Assembly: GCA_900074885.1 (NCBI GenBank)
Contig: FJUW01000043.1
Span: 62,001 to 126,000, forward strand
Direction of reading: 5' to 3'
Source: Rhynchosporium graminicola
Lineage: Eukaryota; Ascomycota; Leotiomycetes; Helotiales; Ploettnerulaceae
Length of the DNA: 64,000 bases
In this document: one piece after another, positions 12,594-24,510 of the stretch
Layout of the letters: each line of letters starts with the position of its first letter
Position numbering within the stretch: the first letter of the stretch is position 1
Program-made: the position numbers and the translations under genes
Notes under the pieces: model-generated
The model's input: only the letters and a program-made list of their open reading frames with translations
Database searches by the model: none
Told to the model about the DNA's origin: nothing

Positions 12594-14558
12594 ATGAGAA
12601 TAGGGTGCTTGCAATTCGCGCCTCAGGTACGTTGTTGATGTAGAGCACTCTGATAGGAAAGACTGATCTTGCTCAGGTTGGAGATGTTGACAACAACCTC
12701 AACCGTGCCGATTGTGTCCTTAGCAGATCAAATCTCCAGACCCTTGATCTACTAGTTCTGCCCGAAATGGCTTTTACAGGTGAGCTTAGACCCTTCCCCG
12801 TAAACTTCTTCCATATCCTGTGTTTGTTGCAACATCACCTGAGACCGTGGTCCTGAGAAGCTGTCTCGGTTAAGCGTCCAGCTGACCAGCATGGCGAATT
12901 TCCAAAATCGTATGACAGGATCTCACTGGTGAGAGCGCTTACAGATTCGGAAAGGATACAATTTCTGGTCTTTGCAGCACATATCTCCGTATCTCGAGCC
13001 CACTGCAGCTGGCATCACCTCGCCGTGGGCACGTACTACAGCTCTCAAACACAATTGCATCGTCACAGCTGGTTACCCCGAGAAAGTCAACGTCAGTAAC
13101 AAATGGCCGGCAAATCCTAAGTACTACAGCTCCGTCATTATGGTCAACTCAGAAGGCGAAACTGTGGCAAATTACCGTAAATCGTTCCTGTACAACACTG
13201 ACGAGACGTGGGCTCTCGAAGGAGAAGGGGGGTTCTATAATGGAGATAATGAGAAGCTTGGAAATCTGGCTATGGGTATCGGTAAGCGCAACGAAATTGT
13301 AGCACGAACTGCCGTGCTGACTGGCATCTTAGGTCTGGACTTGAAGTGAGTTTCTGCACTCGATATTCAAAGCACTTGCTTACCAATAGCAGTCCTTACA
13401 AGTTTGAGGCCCTGTGTTATGTGCAATTTTCGTATTCAGAATTACAGTTTCAGGCAAATTGCCAAAGTTGTCACTCTTGGGAATCTCGAGTTTGCGACCT
13501 GTCCAGCGTGATCACTCAAAAGAGCCACACTGACTTGAACTATGTATTTTAGGAGTGCATGGGAGTTTGCACATCACATCCTTCATGCCCAAGCAAATTT
13601 GGTGATACTAACACTGGCGTATGTTTCCCCTTCCAATCATCAATTGCGTCCCGATCTGAAGATCAGGACCCCACCGAAATGTTCAGAGCTGAATGGTCCT
13701 TCTTCACGACTGAATGCTGACTTCCTGTGATATAGCTGGTTCACTCACGATGACCCAAGGTCTTTCAGCAGAGCTCCAAGTCAACCTGAGATAGACACTC
13801 TAGCCTAATGGTTGGGTGGGCTTGAGCATTTGATCAGAGCGGAGGCAGTGGTCGAAATCATCGTCGTTTTCGCCAATCGATGCGGCACCGAAGAAGAAGT
13901 AACATACGCAGGAACGAGTGCAGTAATTGGAATAAACAACGGCGAAGTCAAAGTGTATGGCATTCTTGGCCGAGGAGAGAAAGGGCTTTTGGTTGTCGAT
14001 ACTAATAGACGACCTGAAGCCAAACTCGTCTCAACGCCCAATTCGGCTGGTACAGAGCCTCCAGAAACAGTGCCCTCTTCGAAAACTACTGAGGATCAGC
14101 CCTTAATACTCTCAGATTGGGCTGATAATGACAGTGGCAACGGATCGGAAGATGTCGATACATACTACTACGAGTTCTCGCCCGTATCGCCATCAGATTC
14201 TCGCGGTCCACCTTTCTTCTTCCATCCGAAGCCGACGCCAATCAGTGAGCTTTATTATGATCTCCCAAGTCCGGACTGCGAAAGGACGAATTGCAAAATA
14301 TCATCTCCAGGTTCTGGTGTGCTATATCGACCATCGACTCCCAAGTCCAGGGTCTTGAGTCGTAATGAGAACCGTGAGCTCATAGACCCCAAGGGGATTT
14401 CCGAAGAACTGGACGAGGTGGATGAAAGCTATGTTGAGCGCTATGGACGCAATTCAGCATCTGCAGTACCCGATGGATTACAAGCAACTTTCTCTGCGGA
14501 TCCTCTTGGGCCGAGAAGCGAGTATTATTTACCTCGTTCAAGAAGCACAGTGTGGTAG
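12594..14558 (+). pseudogene. Decayed third copy of the Nta1-like amidase
   Basis: Clearly homologous to the genes at 4107 and 8084: MRIGCLQFAPQVGDVDNNLN start, Glu41 in LPEMAFTG, Lys121 in NYRKSFLY, GRGEKGLLVVDT, and a C-terminal STVW. Inferred exons are 12594-12626, 12677-12779, 12955-13281, 13333-13345, 13393-13413, 13553-13618 and 13736-14558. Two defects stand out. The codon split by intron 3 gives Gly155 instead of the catalytic Cys (MGIG LDL). The conserved SYWLARLEP site reads LA-stop-WLGGLEH, with TAA at 13806-13808. An extra 139-base insertion or intron (13414-13552) also replaces a Pro-Trp pair with Leu. The TAA replaces a Tyr codon, so it is not a typical RIP change. The 13812-14558 frame might still be translated as a fragment. 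Most likely this is a pseudogene or a pseudoenzyme in decay. Confidence 0.85.
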
Positions 14559-16108
14559 AGGGAAAAAAGCCTTAGTACATGGTCAATGGACTGTTTCTCA
14601 TTTTTTTGTATTCCTTGATTTGGTTTTACCACAGCGAGAAGTCCTATCGTGGTCCGGATAAGCTTAGGAGCCTGATTTTCGTGCGCTATTGTAGATTATA
14701 CCGGAAAATAATCGGGAGTAAGCTGGTGTTCAGGAGTATTCGCAGCTTTGCACATCCCTCAAAGGCGTCTGTGTCGGTGTCAGGACATAGCGTAGTATAT
14801 GTGCTCAAAATTTGGCAAACAAAAATCATTTGAATTGAAGTATTGGATCCGCAGTCTCAAATTGGGTTTCAGTAACAAAAACCTACTCATACTCTTTTAC
14901 AACAATGTCCAAGATCAATATCTCGCTTGACAGTATTGACCCAATAATTTCATCCACCCAAGTTTGATATGAATGATCGATATGCTGAAAGACTCCGAAC
15001 TATAAATCGAGCACTTGGAGCGTAATAGGATTTCACTGCTTCTGCCGGCCCGAGGAAGGAGTCTGTAATAAGAAGGTACTGATCGTGGAGTAGCTTGCTC
15101 CACATCCGGAATGTGTCCAATTATATTTATAAACTATAGACACAAATGAAACTGAATATGATGAAATGGGGTGTTCCAGATCAGAAGTGGGCTTCTATTC
15201 GGCCAAACAAATTACAAGGAGACATTGAAGAGATGACATTTCGTTCAAAGGTCACATGTGATATCACAATATCACGTGCCTCACCACGGTCTCTCGAATT
15301 TCATTTGAAACCTCGCTGATTTCAACCTCATCAATCCAAGGCGAAGGACCACAGAAAAATGCACCAAGCTCTTTAAACCGAACAACGATCGACGTTCCTC
15401 GTCTCGAATTTGATCATTTGCACTGCACAGATTTTTATTTTCTCCGTCCATTTCATCGCGTTAGAGGATTTCGGCTTGCGCTCCCTCAGTTCCGCGCCCA
15501 GACTTGGTGGATGGGCGACTATGTGCATCCTTCTGAATTCCAATATACGCGACTTCACCGCATCTAGTGACAGCAGAGAAGATCGATTTTTCTTGGCGTT
15601 GGCGTCCTGAATGTGTTTCTGCTATTTCCTTCGGTATCTGCTTCGACAACAAATCTTTATCGGTTTCTGCTCAGTTGCCTCTAGTTGGGGGCATCCTCGC
15701 TTGGGAACGACATCCGCAAGCCTCTACAACCAAGCTTTGTGTCAATATAAACCTTATCATATGACCCTCCAGTATGGGGTGGTTTAATCTGTTCGTTTTT
15801 TGTTCCTCCAGTTTTCATTTAGCCATATATTGCGATTGCTTTTTGCCGGCACCAAGCGCCGTTTCAGATTCAGGCAGATGGCGGTAGTCAATTCTCCCAG
15901 TCAGTATTGATCCTCGTGGTACCTCACTTGCCGGCGGTCTATTTCTCCACATTGAGTACCTACCGTGTCTATACGAAACTTTGTGCCTTGGTGTTGGTCC
16001 TTAAGGTTTGTATAAATACTCGAAGATGTCCCTTCAGTTCCTTGGCAAACTCTATCCAGCTTCACTTTATCTTATCGCACTATCCTTGTCTGCCTTAAGC
16101 TTTCTAGA
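14559..16108. other. Intergenic region before the AA9 gene
   Basis: No supportable gene is visible; several 60-66 codon frames around 15370-15760 overlap on both strands without domain signals. The last 100 bases hold the likely core promoter of the AA9 gene. Confidence 0.4.
16011..16018 (+). promoter_or_regulatory. Putative TATA box of the AA9 LPMO gene
   Basis: TATAAATA lies about 90 bases upstream of the ATG at 16109, preceded by CT-rich sequence. The position is typical for fungal secreted-enzyme genes with short 5' leaders. The transcription start was not observed. Confidence 0.5.
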
Positions 16109-17026
16109 ATGAAGTCTTTCGTCTCGGCCGCATGCCTTTTGGCATCTGTCACAAGCGTGGTTGGGCATTCCACGTTTCAACAACTCTGGGTTGGAAGGTA
16201 TGTTTACGGACCTCGCCAAATTGAGTTTGAGACTTGTAAATTCTCATAGCTAACCTATCTTTATAGCGTTGACAAGGCCGGAACTTGCGCTCGTACCCCA
16301 CCAAATAACAGTCCCGTCTTATCAGTCGCATCTACGGACTTGCGCTGCAATGTTGGAGGCACAAAGGGTGTCAGCGGAATTTGTCCGATTGCTGGTGCGT
16401 ATGGGCGAGTACACATGAGATTGTAGCGCTGATATAAAGTTGCAGCCGGTGACAATGTAACCGTCGAGATGCATGCTCAGGCTGGCGATCGCAACTGCAA
16501 GAACGAGGCCCTCGGAGGCAATCATTTCGGACCAGTCACGATCTACATGTCCAAAGTTGCGGACGCCAAAACAGACGCTGGTGCAGGATCATGGTTCAAG
16601 ATCGATGAAGAGGGATACAACCCTACAACAAAGAAATGGGGCACAGTGAGTAGACAAACCTTACGTCTTTTTTTTCATCAAGCTTCGGGCTCCTAAGCGC
16701 TGTGGTATATGGATTGGTACTAACTTTTATAGGATTCATTGAACGCCAACTGCGGCAAGAGATCTTTTAAGGTTCCTTCGACGCTGGCTCCTGGTGATTA
16801 CCTTCTCAGGGCTGAAGCTATTGCGCTGCATGCGGCTGCTAGTTCTGGCGGTGCTCAATTCTACATGACATGCTATCAAGTTACAGTCAGCGGAACAGGC
16901 ACCGCGACGCCAGCTGGCGTCAGCTTCCCTGGCGCCTACAAAGCTTCGGATCCTGGAATCCTGATCAACATCTACAACGCCATCACGAACTATGCTATCC
17001 CGGGCCCTGCAGTTTACAAAGGATAG
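16109..17026 (+). CDS. AA9 lytic polysaccharide monooxygenase (secreted, copper-dependent)
   Basis: Predicted 236-residue secreted enzyme of the AA9 family (formerly GH61), which oxidatively cleaves cellulose or related beta-glucans. Exons are 16109-16197, 16267-16394, 16446-16645 and 16733-17026; the last intron has a TACTAAC branch point. Residues 1-19 form a signal peptide, and cleavage after VVG exposes His20, the N-terminal copper-brace histidine. The second copper histidine is in [15 protein letters not shown], preceded by the family motif GDRNCKNEA. The axial Tyr is in QFYMTCYQV. Cysteines fit the usual disulfides. There is no CBM1 or linker; the protein stops shortly after the catalytic core at AVYKG. 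Regioselectivity and substrate cannot be read from the sequence. Confidence 0.95.
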
Positions 17027-18810
17027 AGGCTCAGAATGAAGATGTGGAGTGGTTGCGATCACATTGTGATGTGAACAAATCCAGCTGTCCCATGATGATT
17101 TTGACGAATCGAGTTGGCATTATATACTGTATATACGTTTCTTTCTTCACACATATATGAATCGTCCAATGAATTCTACACGCTGCATTGATACCGCTGC
17201 AGCCAATTTTGATTGCTGTTACACTTTACAGCCTGAGTTCTCGCTCAGATTCAGAGCCAAGGATATCTAAACGCTCGTTTTCCTTTGATGATACCGTCAC
17301 AAAAGGCGTATTCGTGCTAATCGGGACCGTGTCCAAGCTTTCGAGCCGTTAAAACTCGCACGGAGCGGTCAATCAATCAGCAGCGGTAACCGCTCCCATG
17401 TCAGTGTGAACGGATTTCCGACCCAGGTGGTCGGTAACGATGCACTGAAATCATTTCTCCAAAGAAAGGGAGGTGCATGATACGGTATATAGTGCCAAAA
17501 GGGTGTCTCTAATTGGGTCGCGCACGTCACTGACTTTCTCGAAACCAACGGGAAATGGCCAGATGCAAGGAAGAAACTTTGGGGACAGTCAGGATTATGC
17601 TCACGGCATCTGGATTGTAAGGAGATATCCAACCATTTCAACGGACTAAGCGCCCAGTGTCAGTCAGGCACGCCCGAATTCGGATTCCAGCAATCCTACA
17701 TTCCACGCCACTGTCAGATGCAGTTGTTAGTCTTAGGAGCTGGGTTTATATTGTAGCACGCAGGCCACTGCCCCGCACCGGCCATTCAGGGGGCCTTTCC
17801 AGCTCCATCATCACTCTTCCAAGTCTTACAACGGAGTGAGGAAGAGCCCAGGCTGTACCGCACCAATAGACAGCTCTATCACTTCTCTTCACTTGCGCAG
17901 GTAGAAGCCGCTCGCTACTACATCAATACCAACAAACTTAGATTGTCAATATTTGTGGTTGAGATTGCTTCGAAGCGGGTGCCCCGGTAGATGAGCATGG
18001 CAGCAGTCTCAGGGGTTGTTCTCCGCATCACAAACATGGGGTTGACAGATGGAACTCGTCACTAACACCCACAAGTTCGTGGGCGTACAGTGTATGCGTG
18101 ATTCGACCAGTCTACAGATACGGGCAATTCCAAATTAGGGTTCCGAGGACAAACGGCCCCCAATCAACGCCTTTCATGAGCCGGAATCTGTGTGACAACT
18201 CGGGGGTGTTCAGTACACTTCGTGCTGTCAGTATGTCAATAGGGTCCATCCAATAGCTGACGGGTGGCTGGCTGGCTGTTGCTCGTGGGCCGCTATATCT
18301 CCCTCCAAGATCGCCAATGAGCCGTCAGCACGACCCTATAATCCTGGAAGACTCATCACTGAACCCCTACCTGCAGGAGCTCTTGCAGGGTACCTCGCAT
18401 GCACAACAATGCTGTCGACGATCGACGGTGAGTGGTCATGAAATGGAGGCCAGTCGTACAATATTGGGGTAAAGACTACGGAGAAATACCCAGCGATAAG
18501 TGCGACATGGAAATGCAGACTCTCTGTCAAACATGCACATATTCACAAATCAAGCTTTCCTCCAGCAAGATCATATAACGGAGTCAGCTGCCCTCTCACC
18601 TGTCGTAGAACCATCTAGCTATCTATCACCAAGTGCAGTCTGTAAGAAAACAGGCTGGGTCAGTCTAGCTGGGTAAGATTACACGAAGGCGGCGGTCTCG
18701 ATATTGGAGTAGCACAAAGACTTCGACGACATCAGCTCAGCCTCGGATATCACAAATCTCGCCACGCTCGTTCTAAAGAGACAACATCACGGCTTTAGGG
18801 CCTCTCAATC
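17027..18810. other. Intergenic region
   Basis: About 1.8 kb with only short, unsupported frames on both strands. No repeats or element ends were seen. It presumably holds the AA9 terminator and the promoter of the membrane-protein gene at 18811. Confidence 0.4.
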
Positions 18811-20275
18811 ATGCGGCCTTCATCTCTCCCACCAGCACTCGTTCTCATAACATCCTTCGCAGCACCCATAACAGCTTTGATTGCGTCTACGACGTCGCCT
18901 TGCGCCGCTCAATGTGGGAACAATTTAGCCAGCACCTCATTAAGCGATCTCGCATGTAGCAATGCCGATTTCAAGTCGACGCCAGCTGGAAACACCTTTC
19001 AGAACTGTATCTCTTGTCAGATCTCAAGCACCTATGTAGATCCGATCACCAGACAGTCGGATATTCACTGGGCAATCTGTAAGTGTCTAAATCCAGCTAA
19101 AAACATGCGGGACTCCTCCCTCCTGACTCTTTCGATCACAGATAACCTGAGATATGCTTTAAGTTGGTGCTTATTTGCCTATCCGAACAATACCAACTCG
19201 GCGAACACGATCAACAAAAATGTGGCGGGCACACAATGTTCGACTGAGTATGTTGAAACATGGAATCGTCTACACGGCTTTCAGACTAACATATCACAGG
19301 CGCGCCTGTGGTGCTTTCCAGGGCGCTTTTGCATACGACTCGCTGTCCCTCAATAGCAGCAGTTACGGTTTTTGTCCCAGTCTACCGGCGGTCAATGTCC
19401 CGCACTGCACGACGTGCCTTCAAGTTCTGACCGACGATTTCTACCTAACAAACTGTACGTCTCGTCATGTACTGTGTGACATTACAGATAGATACTAACC
19501 TTATCCCGCAACAGTTGTCGTCGCTCTCGATGCATCATGTCAACAACAGCCAATGGCCGGTACTAAGCTATTCATAGACGGTAGTCTGTTCTCGACAACA
19601 CATGTCAACATCACCTCGCCCTCCGCAGCACCGGATTCCACCTACAATCCCAGGGATCACGGCTTGACACTTGCCGCCAAAGCCGGCATTGGCGCAGCAG
19701 CACTCTGTGCGATGCTGGCCATGGTAGGCTTCTGCATTATATGGCAAGGGAAGAGACGGCGCAGGAGGTACCTGGCCAAGCACCAGCAAGAAACGGGCTA
19801 CTCGGACTGGGTTAAGCAAGCCGTACTTTTTCCACCTCAGCAACCTGCGGGGGAAAGTCCCGGTGGATTCTCGCACACCCCACAGAGCCAAAGGCCTCTG
19901 GTATCGGCAGCGCCGTGGGCGAGACGAGAGGACGAAAGTCCGGCTAGTGCGATGGGCGAGAAGGTCTACTTCAGCCCGTATACCAGTCAGTACAACAGTC
20001 CTGTAGATGTCAACGATCAATTCCAGACCATTGGTCGCGAATGGCCTGTTGATAGGAAAGGCAGTGTGGGAGGTTCAACAGGGGTAGGAGGACAACACTC
20101 TAGTCGTAGCAGGAGTCGAGAGAAACGGGATAGAGACATGGAGAATATAGGCGACAGGATTGAATTGCAGGACGTGGCTCCTGTCCAGAACGCGGCACCT
20201 GTACTGTTGCATCCAGGCCATGAAAGGGGACGATCATCCCACGACCAGGATGTCAAGAACAGCAATGTGATCTAA
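18811..20275 (+). CDS. Single-pass membrane protein with Cys-rich ectodomain (paralogue A)
   Basis: Predicted 429 residues of unknown function. Exons are 18811-19078, 19142-19247, 19300-19454 and 19515-20275, summing to an intact frame. The N-terminal 23 or so residues are a signal peptide (ALVLITSFAAPITALIA). The ectodomain has repeated Cys pairs (CAAQCGN, CISCQ, CTTCLQ, DASCQQ) and several N-glycosylation sequons. A transmembrane helix (AAKAGIGAAALCAMLAMVGFC) is followed by a basic stop-transfer KRRRRR. The tail of about 200 residues is rich in Pro, Ser, Arg and Gln. It is paralogous to the gene on the opposite strand at 25662-27408: CNLRYA-type exon border, FxNCxxC and the VALDASC/VALRAGC region align. 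The architecture resembles fungal surface sensors, but no known domain is recognised and no function is assigned. Confidence 0.8.
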
Positions 20276-21118
20276 TCTAGGTGGAAAACGAGTGTTGAAT
20301 AATGGAAGGAAGGTAGAAGGCTCCGTTTTTGTTTTTTCTTTGGTCGATCGTAGTTCAGCGGGAGTTTAGGGTTCGCTCGATTCGAGCGAGGAAAGCTGGG
20401 GATAGGGGGTTGGTTGGCCGGCAGCTTGTCGATGCCATATGTAAATAGTGGTTTGGTCATACCCAATCGATGGTTTGCGATACCCCTTAACACATCAGTC
20501 TTATATTCAGCTCTACCTATTTTCTCCAAGGTGACAGCCCCACAGCTTATGCTTCAACACACTCGCGCTCGCGATTGGGCACTTCGAGATCTTCGACTCT
20601 GTGCATTCTCACATGAATTCTCTCACGACCAACGCCTCGAGTGATAGAAATGGCAACGATTCCTGAGCTTCCGAGTGGTCTACTACCACACCGTACAGCT
20701 AATACAAAACACCCATAAGTGACACAAGCACACACCCTCAATATCCCGCATTCCGCATTCCTTCCTTCATTCATTCATTCATGAGAAATCTCCCCCAACA
20801 ACCCTGCCAACCCACAAAGTACTGTACTTCACAAACATACCTAGATAATATCTTCCAACGCGACAATAAACGCCTGCCCAGCTTTACCTGTACCTATCCC
20901 TTCTTCACAGAACAGGACACTGACTAACATCAAAATCGCCGTGCAGGAAGTAGTCAAACCATCTCACTCATCCGACTCCATCGGCACATCTGCATGTGCA
21001 TCTCATCGGCACATCTATCTCCATCAGCACATCTCCACATCTCCACCAAACCAACAGACGTTCCCTAGCTTGGCTTACAACATCCCGATTGGCTACATAC
21101 ACCACCCACGACGAAGTA

Positions 21119-21180
21119 CCTGCCTACCTACCTACCTACCTACCTACCTACCTCCCTGCCTGCCTGCCTGCCTGCCTGCC
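21119..21180. repeat. CCTA then CCTG tetranucleotide array
   Basis: About eight CCTA units at 21123-21152 pass into about six CCTG units ending at 21180. The complementary AGGT array lies beyond the transposon at 24791-24848, in inverted orientation. Confidence 0.95.
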
Positions 21181-21354
21181 AAATATAATCTCCTCGCACT
21201 GTCAAGGACGTAGGTATAGGTAGATAGAATAATTTGCTCCTGGGCAGTGGGTACGCTACGCAAGCACGATGATACATACCTACGGAGATAACATGCTGAG
21301 GAGACTGGGTAAGTCGTGGGTGCGTGGGTGCGTGGGTGGGTGAGTGCGAGATGG

Positions 21355-21412
21355 TAGAGTAGAGTAGAGTAGAGTAGAGTAGAGTAGAGTAGAGTAGAGT
21401 AGAGTAGAGTAG
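21355..21412. repeat. AGAGT pentanucleotide array
   Basis: About eleven uninterrupted AGAGT units, about 100 bases before the left end of the transposon. A simple microsatellite. Confidence 0.95.
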
Positions 21413-21509
21413 CTTTGTTGGTTTTTTTTTTCCTTTGGGAGATGGGGTGGAGCGGTTACGGCTGAGAGCGTATTGGCTGGTTGGTTAGTTGGTTGGTTAG
21501 TTATAAGCT

Positions 21510-21699
21510 ATTCTTCGGTTTGGCGTGATTCTTCAGTAAATAACGCCGGTACACCGCCTTTTAGTGTGAACCCCACCAAATATTAATATACTATAATTAT
21601 CAGAACTAGAAACCACTGAAGCTCTATGAATACTATACCGATTTGCCTCTAAACTACTTCTTTTTAAAGCTCTTAATCTATAGAGTATATATTAAGTCT
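21510..21699 (+). repeat. Left terminal inverted repeat of Tc1-like element
   Basis: The reverse complement of 24511-24700 with few mismatches. Both begin with ATTCTTCGGTTTGGCGTGAT and contain GGTGTACC/GGTATACC-type variants. Confidence 0.95.
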
Positions 21700-21879
21700 A
21701 CTATAACGTTAATATTATGGCTCCTAATCTGCCAGTATAGAAAACACACTAAATCGATCAAGTACTATATTCAGGAGAGAATCTTGACCTGCGCGCCTTA
21801 GTAAGAGAGTATAGAATAATATATAAGATAATTTACTAGCGTAATCGTCGAATCCAATAAGATAAGGCTCTAAATCGAC

Positions 21880-22725
21880 GCCGGAGAGGTCCTTAGCTAG
21901 TAATAACTAATAATATAGAGCTATATATTATAGCTCTATTAGAGAGAGATCCAGATCTGTACTTAGATAAGATTACTACCTACTTTTACGAAGCTTACGA
22001 TATCGATATATCGATTAATTAAGTCTCTAAAGCTCTTAAACGAATTAAATATACTAAGAAGGTACTCTTAGTATCTGCGGCCTAATAAAACGACGAATTA
22101 ATCGCTACTTAGAGGCGTAAGATAGTATTCTGGAATTCTCACTACTTTTACTTTATCGATGAATCTGCTTATAACGAACGTATAGCAGAAAGAAGGAGAA
22201 GTTAGGCTCTAAGAGGAGCTCTAGCAGAGGTATCGAGGGTTCTAAAAAGGTCGATAAGGTAGTTAATATTACTAGTATACTCTATAAGGGGGTATCATTA
22301 GCCTTTAATCTTCTAAGGCTCTATTACTATAGAGATCTTTACTGAATAGCTTAAAAAGAGTATCTTACCGGAGTATATTAAGCTTAGAATCAGAGTTATT
22401 ATTATAGATAACGCCTCTATCTATAGAGCTCCTAAAGTCACTATCTTATACGCTACTTTCAGTCTTCAGCTTGAATATCTCCTACTATATTACCCCTTTT
22501 TCAACCTAATTAAAGAGAGTTTCGCAGATCTAAAGGCGTGGATTAGAAGAAATTAGAGGTGGAAATAGTATACCTAGGAGGAGTTTGAAAGCTTCTTAAT
22601 ACTAGCTATACGTATAGTTGGAATTAGAGCTGAAGCTCAACGTAGAGCAAGGGAAAATTTTCGCTATTATAGGTACTAAGGTCTTGAAGAAGAAGAAGAA
22701 GAAGAAGGCATATAAATAGCTATAA
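21880..22725 (+). pseudogene. Mariner-type DD-E/D transposase relic
   Basis: Reading the plus strand through frame breaks and stops gives the landmarks of a Tc1/mariner transposase. These are FIDESAYNER near 22150 (first catalytic Asp), IIDNASIYRAPKV near 22400 (second Asp) and NLIKESFADLKAWIRR near 22500-22550 (third acidic residue). Most breaks are TAA/TAG codons that C-to-T or G-to-A changes explain. It cannot encode a working enzyme. Confidence 0.8.
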
Positions 22726-22745
22726 TTACTAGAAATTTGCTCTCT

Positions 22746-22782
22746 ACTCCTCCTCCTCCTCCTCCTCCTCCTCCTCCTCCTC
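22746..22782. repeat. CTC trinucleotide array
   Basis: About twelve CTC/CCT units inside the transposon, just after a GAA-rich stretch that ends the transposase relic. Confidence 0.9.
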
Positions 22783-24510
22783 TTCTATAGTTTATTATAC
22801 TTCTTACTAATTATACTACTTCTTAAATACCTTCAAATTCATCTTTATAACCTTTAAGACTCTAGCTTTTATTCTAAGCTCTATTCCCTCTCTAATCGTC
22901 GTCTCTGATATTATAGCTATATTATACTCTTGCTCTATAAATATCTTAATAGCGAAATCGAATTATAAAGCTATAAAAGCTTTAGGGAGTAGTAAGAGCT
23001 TATAAAGAAACGTTTTCAGCGTAAATAATACCTCCTCAGAATTACTACTACTACGTAGTAAGCTTAACTCTCGCAGATCTGCTATCGATAGAAACTCACT
23101 CCTAGCTCTCTTCTATAGTCGATTTAGAGGTAATTAAGGTTCAGGCAGTCGATATTCATAGTCTAGAGGAGATATATTAAGTTAAGGGTATATCAGAGGT
23201 TAAAAATAGCCCTATAGGCTAGGAGTATAAGGAGACTATACCGGAGGAGGTTAAGGAGGTTATATTATAGGGTACTAATATAGGAAGCTATTTAGAGGCT
23301 AATAAGGCGTCTGCAGAGGGTATTAAGCTCCTGTTCGATATTCCGGTGATAAAGATAAATTATAGTAAGACTCTCTCTTCTTCTACTTCCTCCCTCTTCT
23401 CTCCTTTACTTCTTCTGCCTCTTAACGCCTAGTAAGCTCTCTTAATAAGTCTCCTCTATAAAGTATAGAAGGCTTATTAATTATAGTAACTCCTTCTTTA
23501 ATATAATAGCCCTAGCGAGTTAAATCAGCTCCTGAGAGGTAATAGTACTTATTATTATTTACCTAGTAAAAGCGAGTAGTTAAACTATAAGAGCTAACTT
23601 TATAAGCTTATAGTACTTGAATTAAGGTTAAGAGCTCCTTAAAGGTTCCTTTTTCGGCTTGACGGCTTAGTTTCTCCTCCTCTATTAACTATACTATCGC
23701 TATACGAGGTTTCTTAGGCTTTAGCACCTCCTCTCTCTCCTCTCTCAGATCTCTATATATACGCTTTAGAATAGTAATAATTAGAGGCTTTACTAGTACT
23801 AGATCTTTCTATAGAGGTCGAACTATACTCTAAGGAGTTAAGATAATACTAAAGTAAATCTAGAGTCTAAGTATCTTCTCCTTACCTTTAGCTCCCTAGT
23901 TTGAAACTCGTTTAATAATATAATCGAAATCAGCTGAATTACTAATATCTACCTTAGTCGGATTACTATTAGCTCTATACGTAGCGTACTAGTAAGTGTG
24001 ATCTCTTCTTAGGCTGGAAATACCCCTTGAATTAATAGTATTATCTACTACCTCTCTAGCAGTCTCCTTAATCGATTAGTAGGTATGTCCCTCCTCTCCT
24101 AGCTTATTTGAAATACTACTAATTATACTACTAATACGCTCGCTATCTAGGTAGTATCGAATTTCCAACTTTATAACTTATATAATAATCTGCAGAGGCG
24201 AAGAAGAGAGTATAATCGATTCAGGTAGAGGTGGAGGCGTCGATTAGCTTGCTATAGCTAGTGCTGGTACTATAGCTGGTACTAGTACTAGTACTGGTAC
24301 TGTAGCTAGTACTATAGCTGGTACTATAGCTATAACTGAGTCTATAGTAAGCTCAGTAGACTCAGTTGCAGTACTCTTAGTATTGATTTTCAGGGTTATT
24401 TTAGCTAGTTATACTAGCGCAGAAGGTAGTCGAGTACGTGGTTTAGTCGATTTACGTCCTTTTGGAGCTTTTATACTAATCTTGGAAGCAGATTTAGGAG
24501 GTATAGCTAT

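Larger units (their letters stand above)
20276..21509. other. Intergenic region with microsatellites, left of the Tc1-like element
   Basis: No gene is supported. The frames seen at 20941-21223 are products of the CCTA/CCTG tandem repeat. The right part holds the AGAGT array and TTGG-rich sequence running into the transposon end at 21510. Confidence 0.4.
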
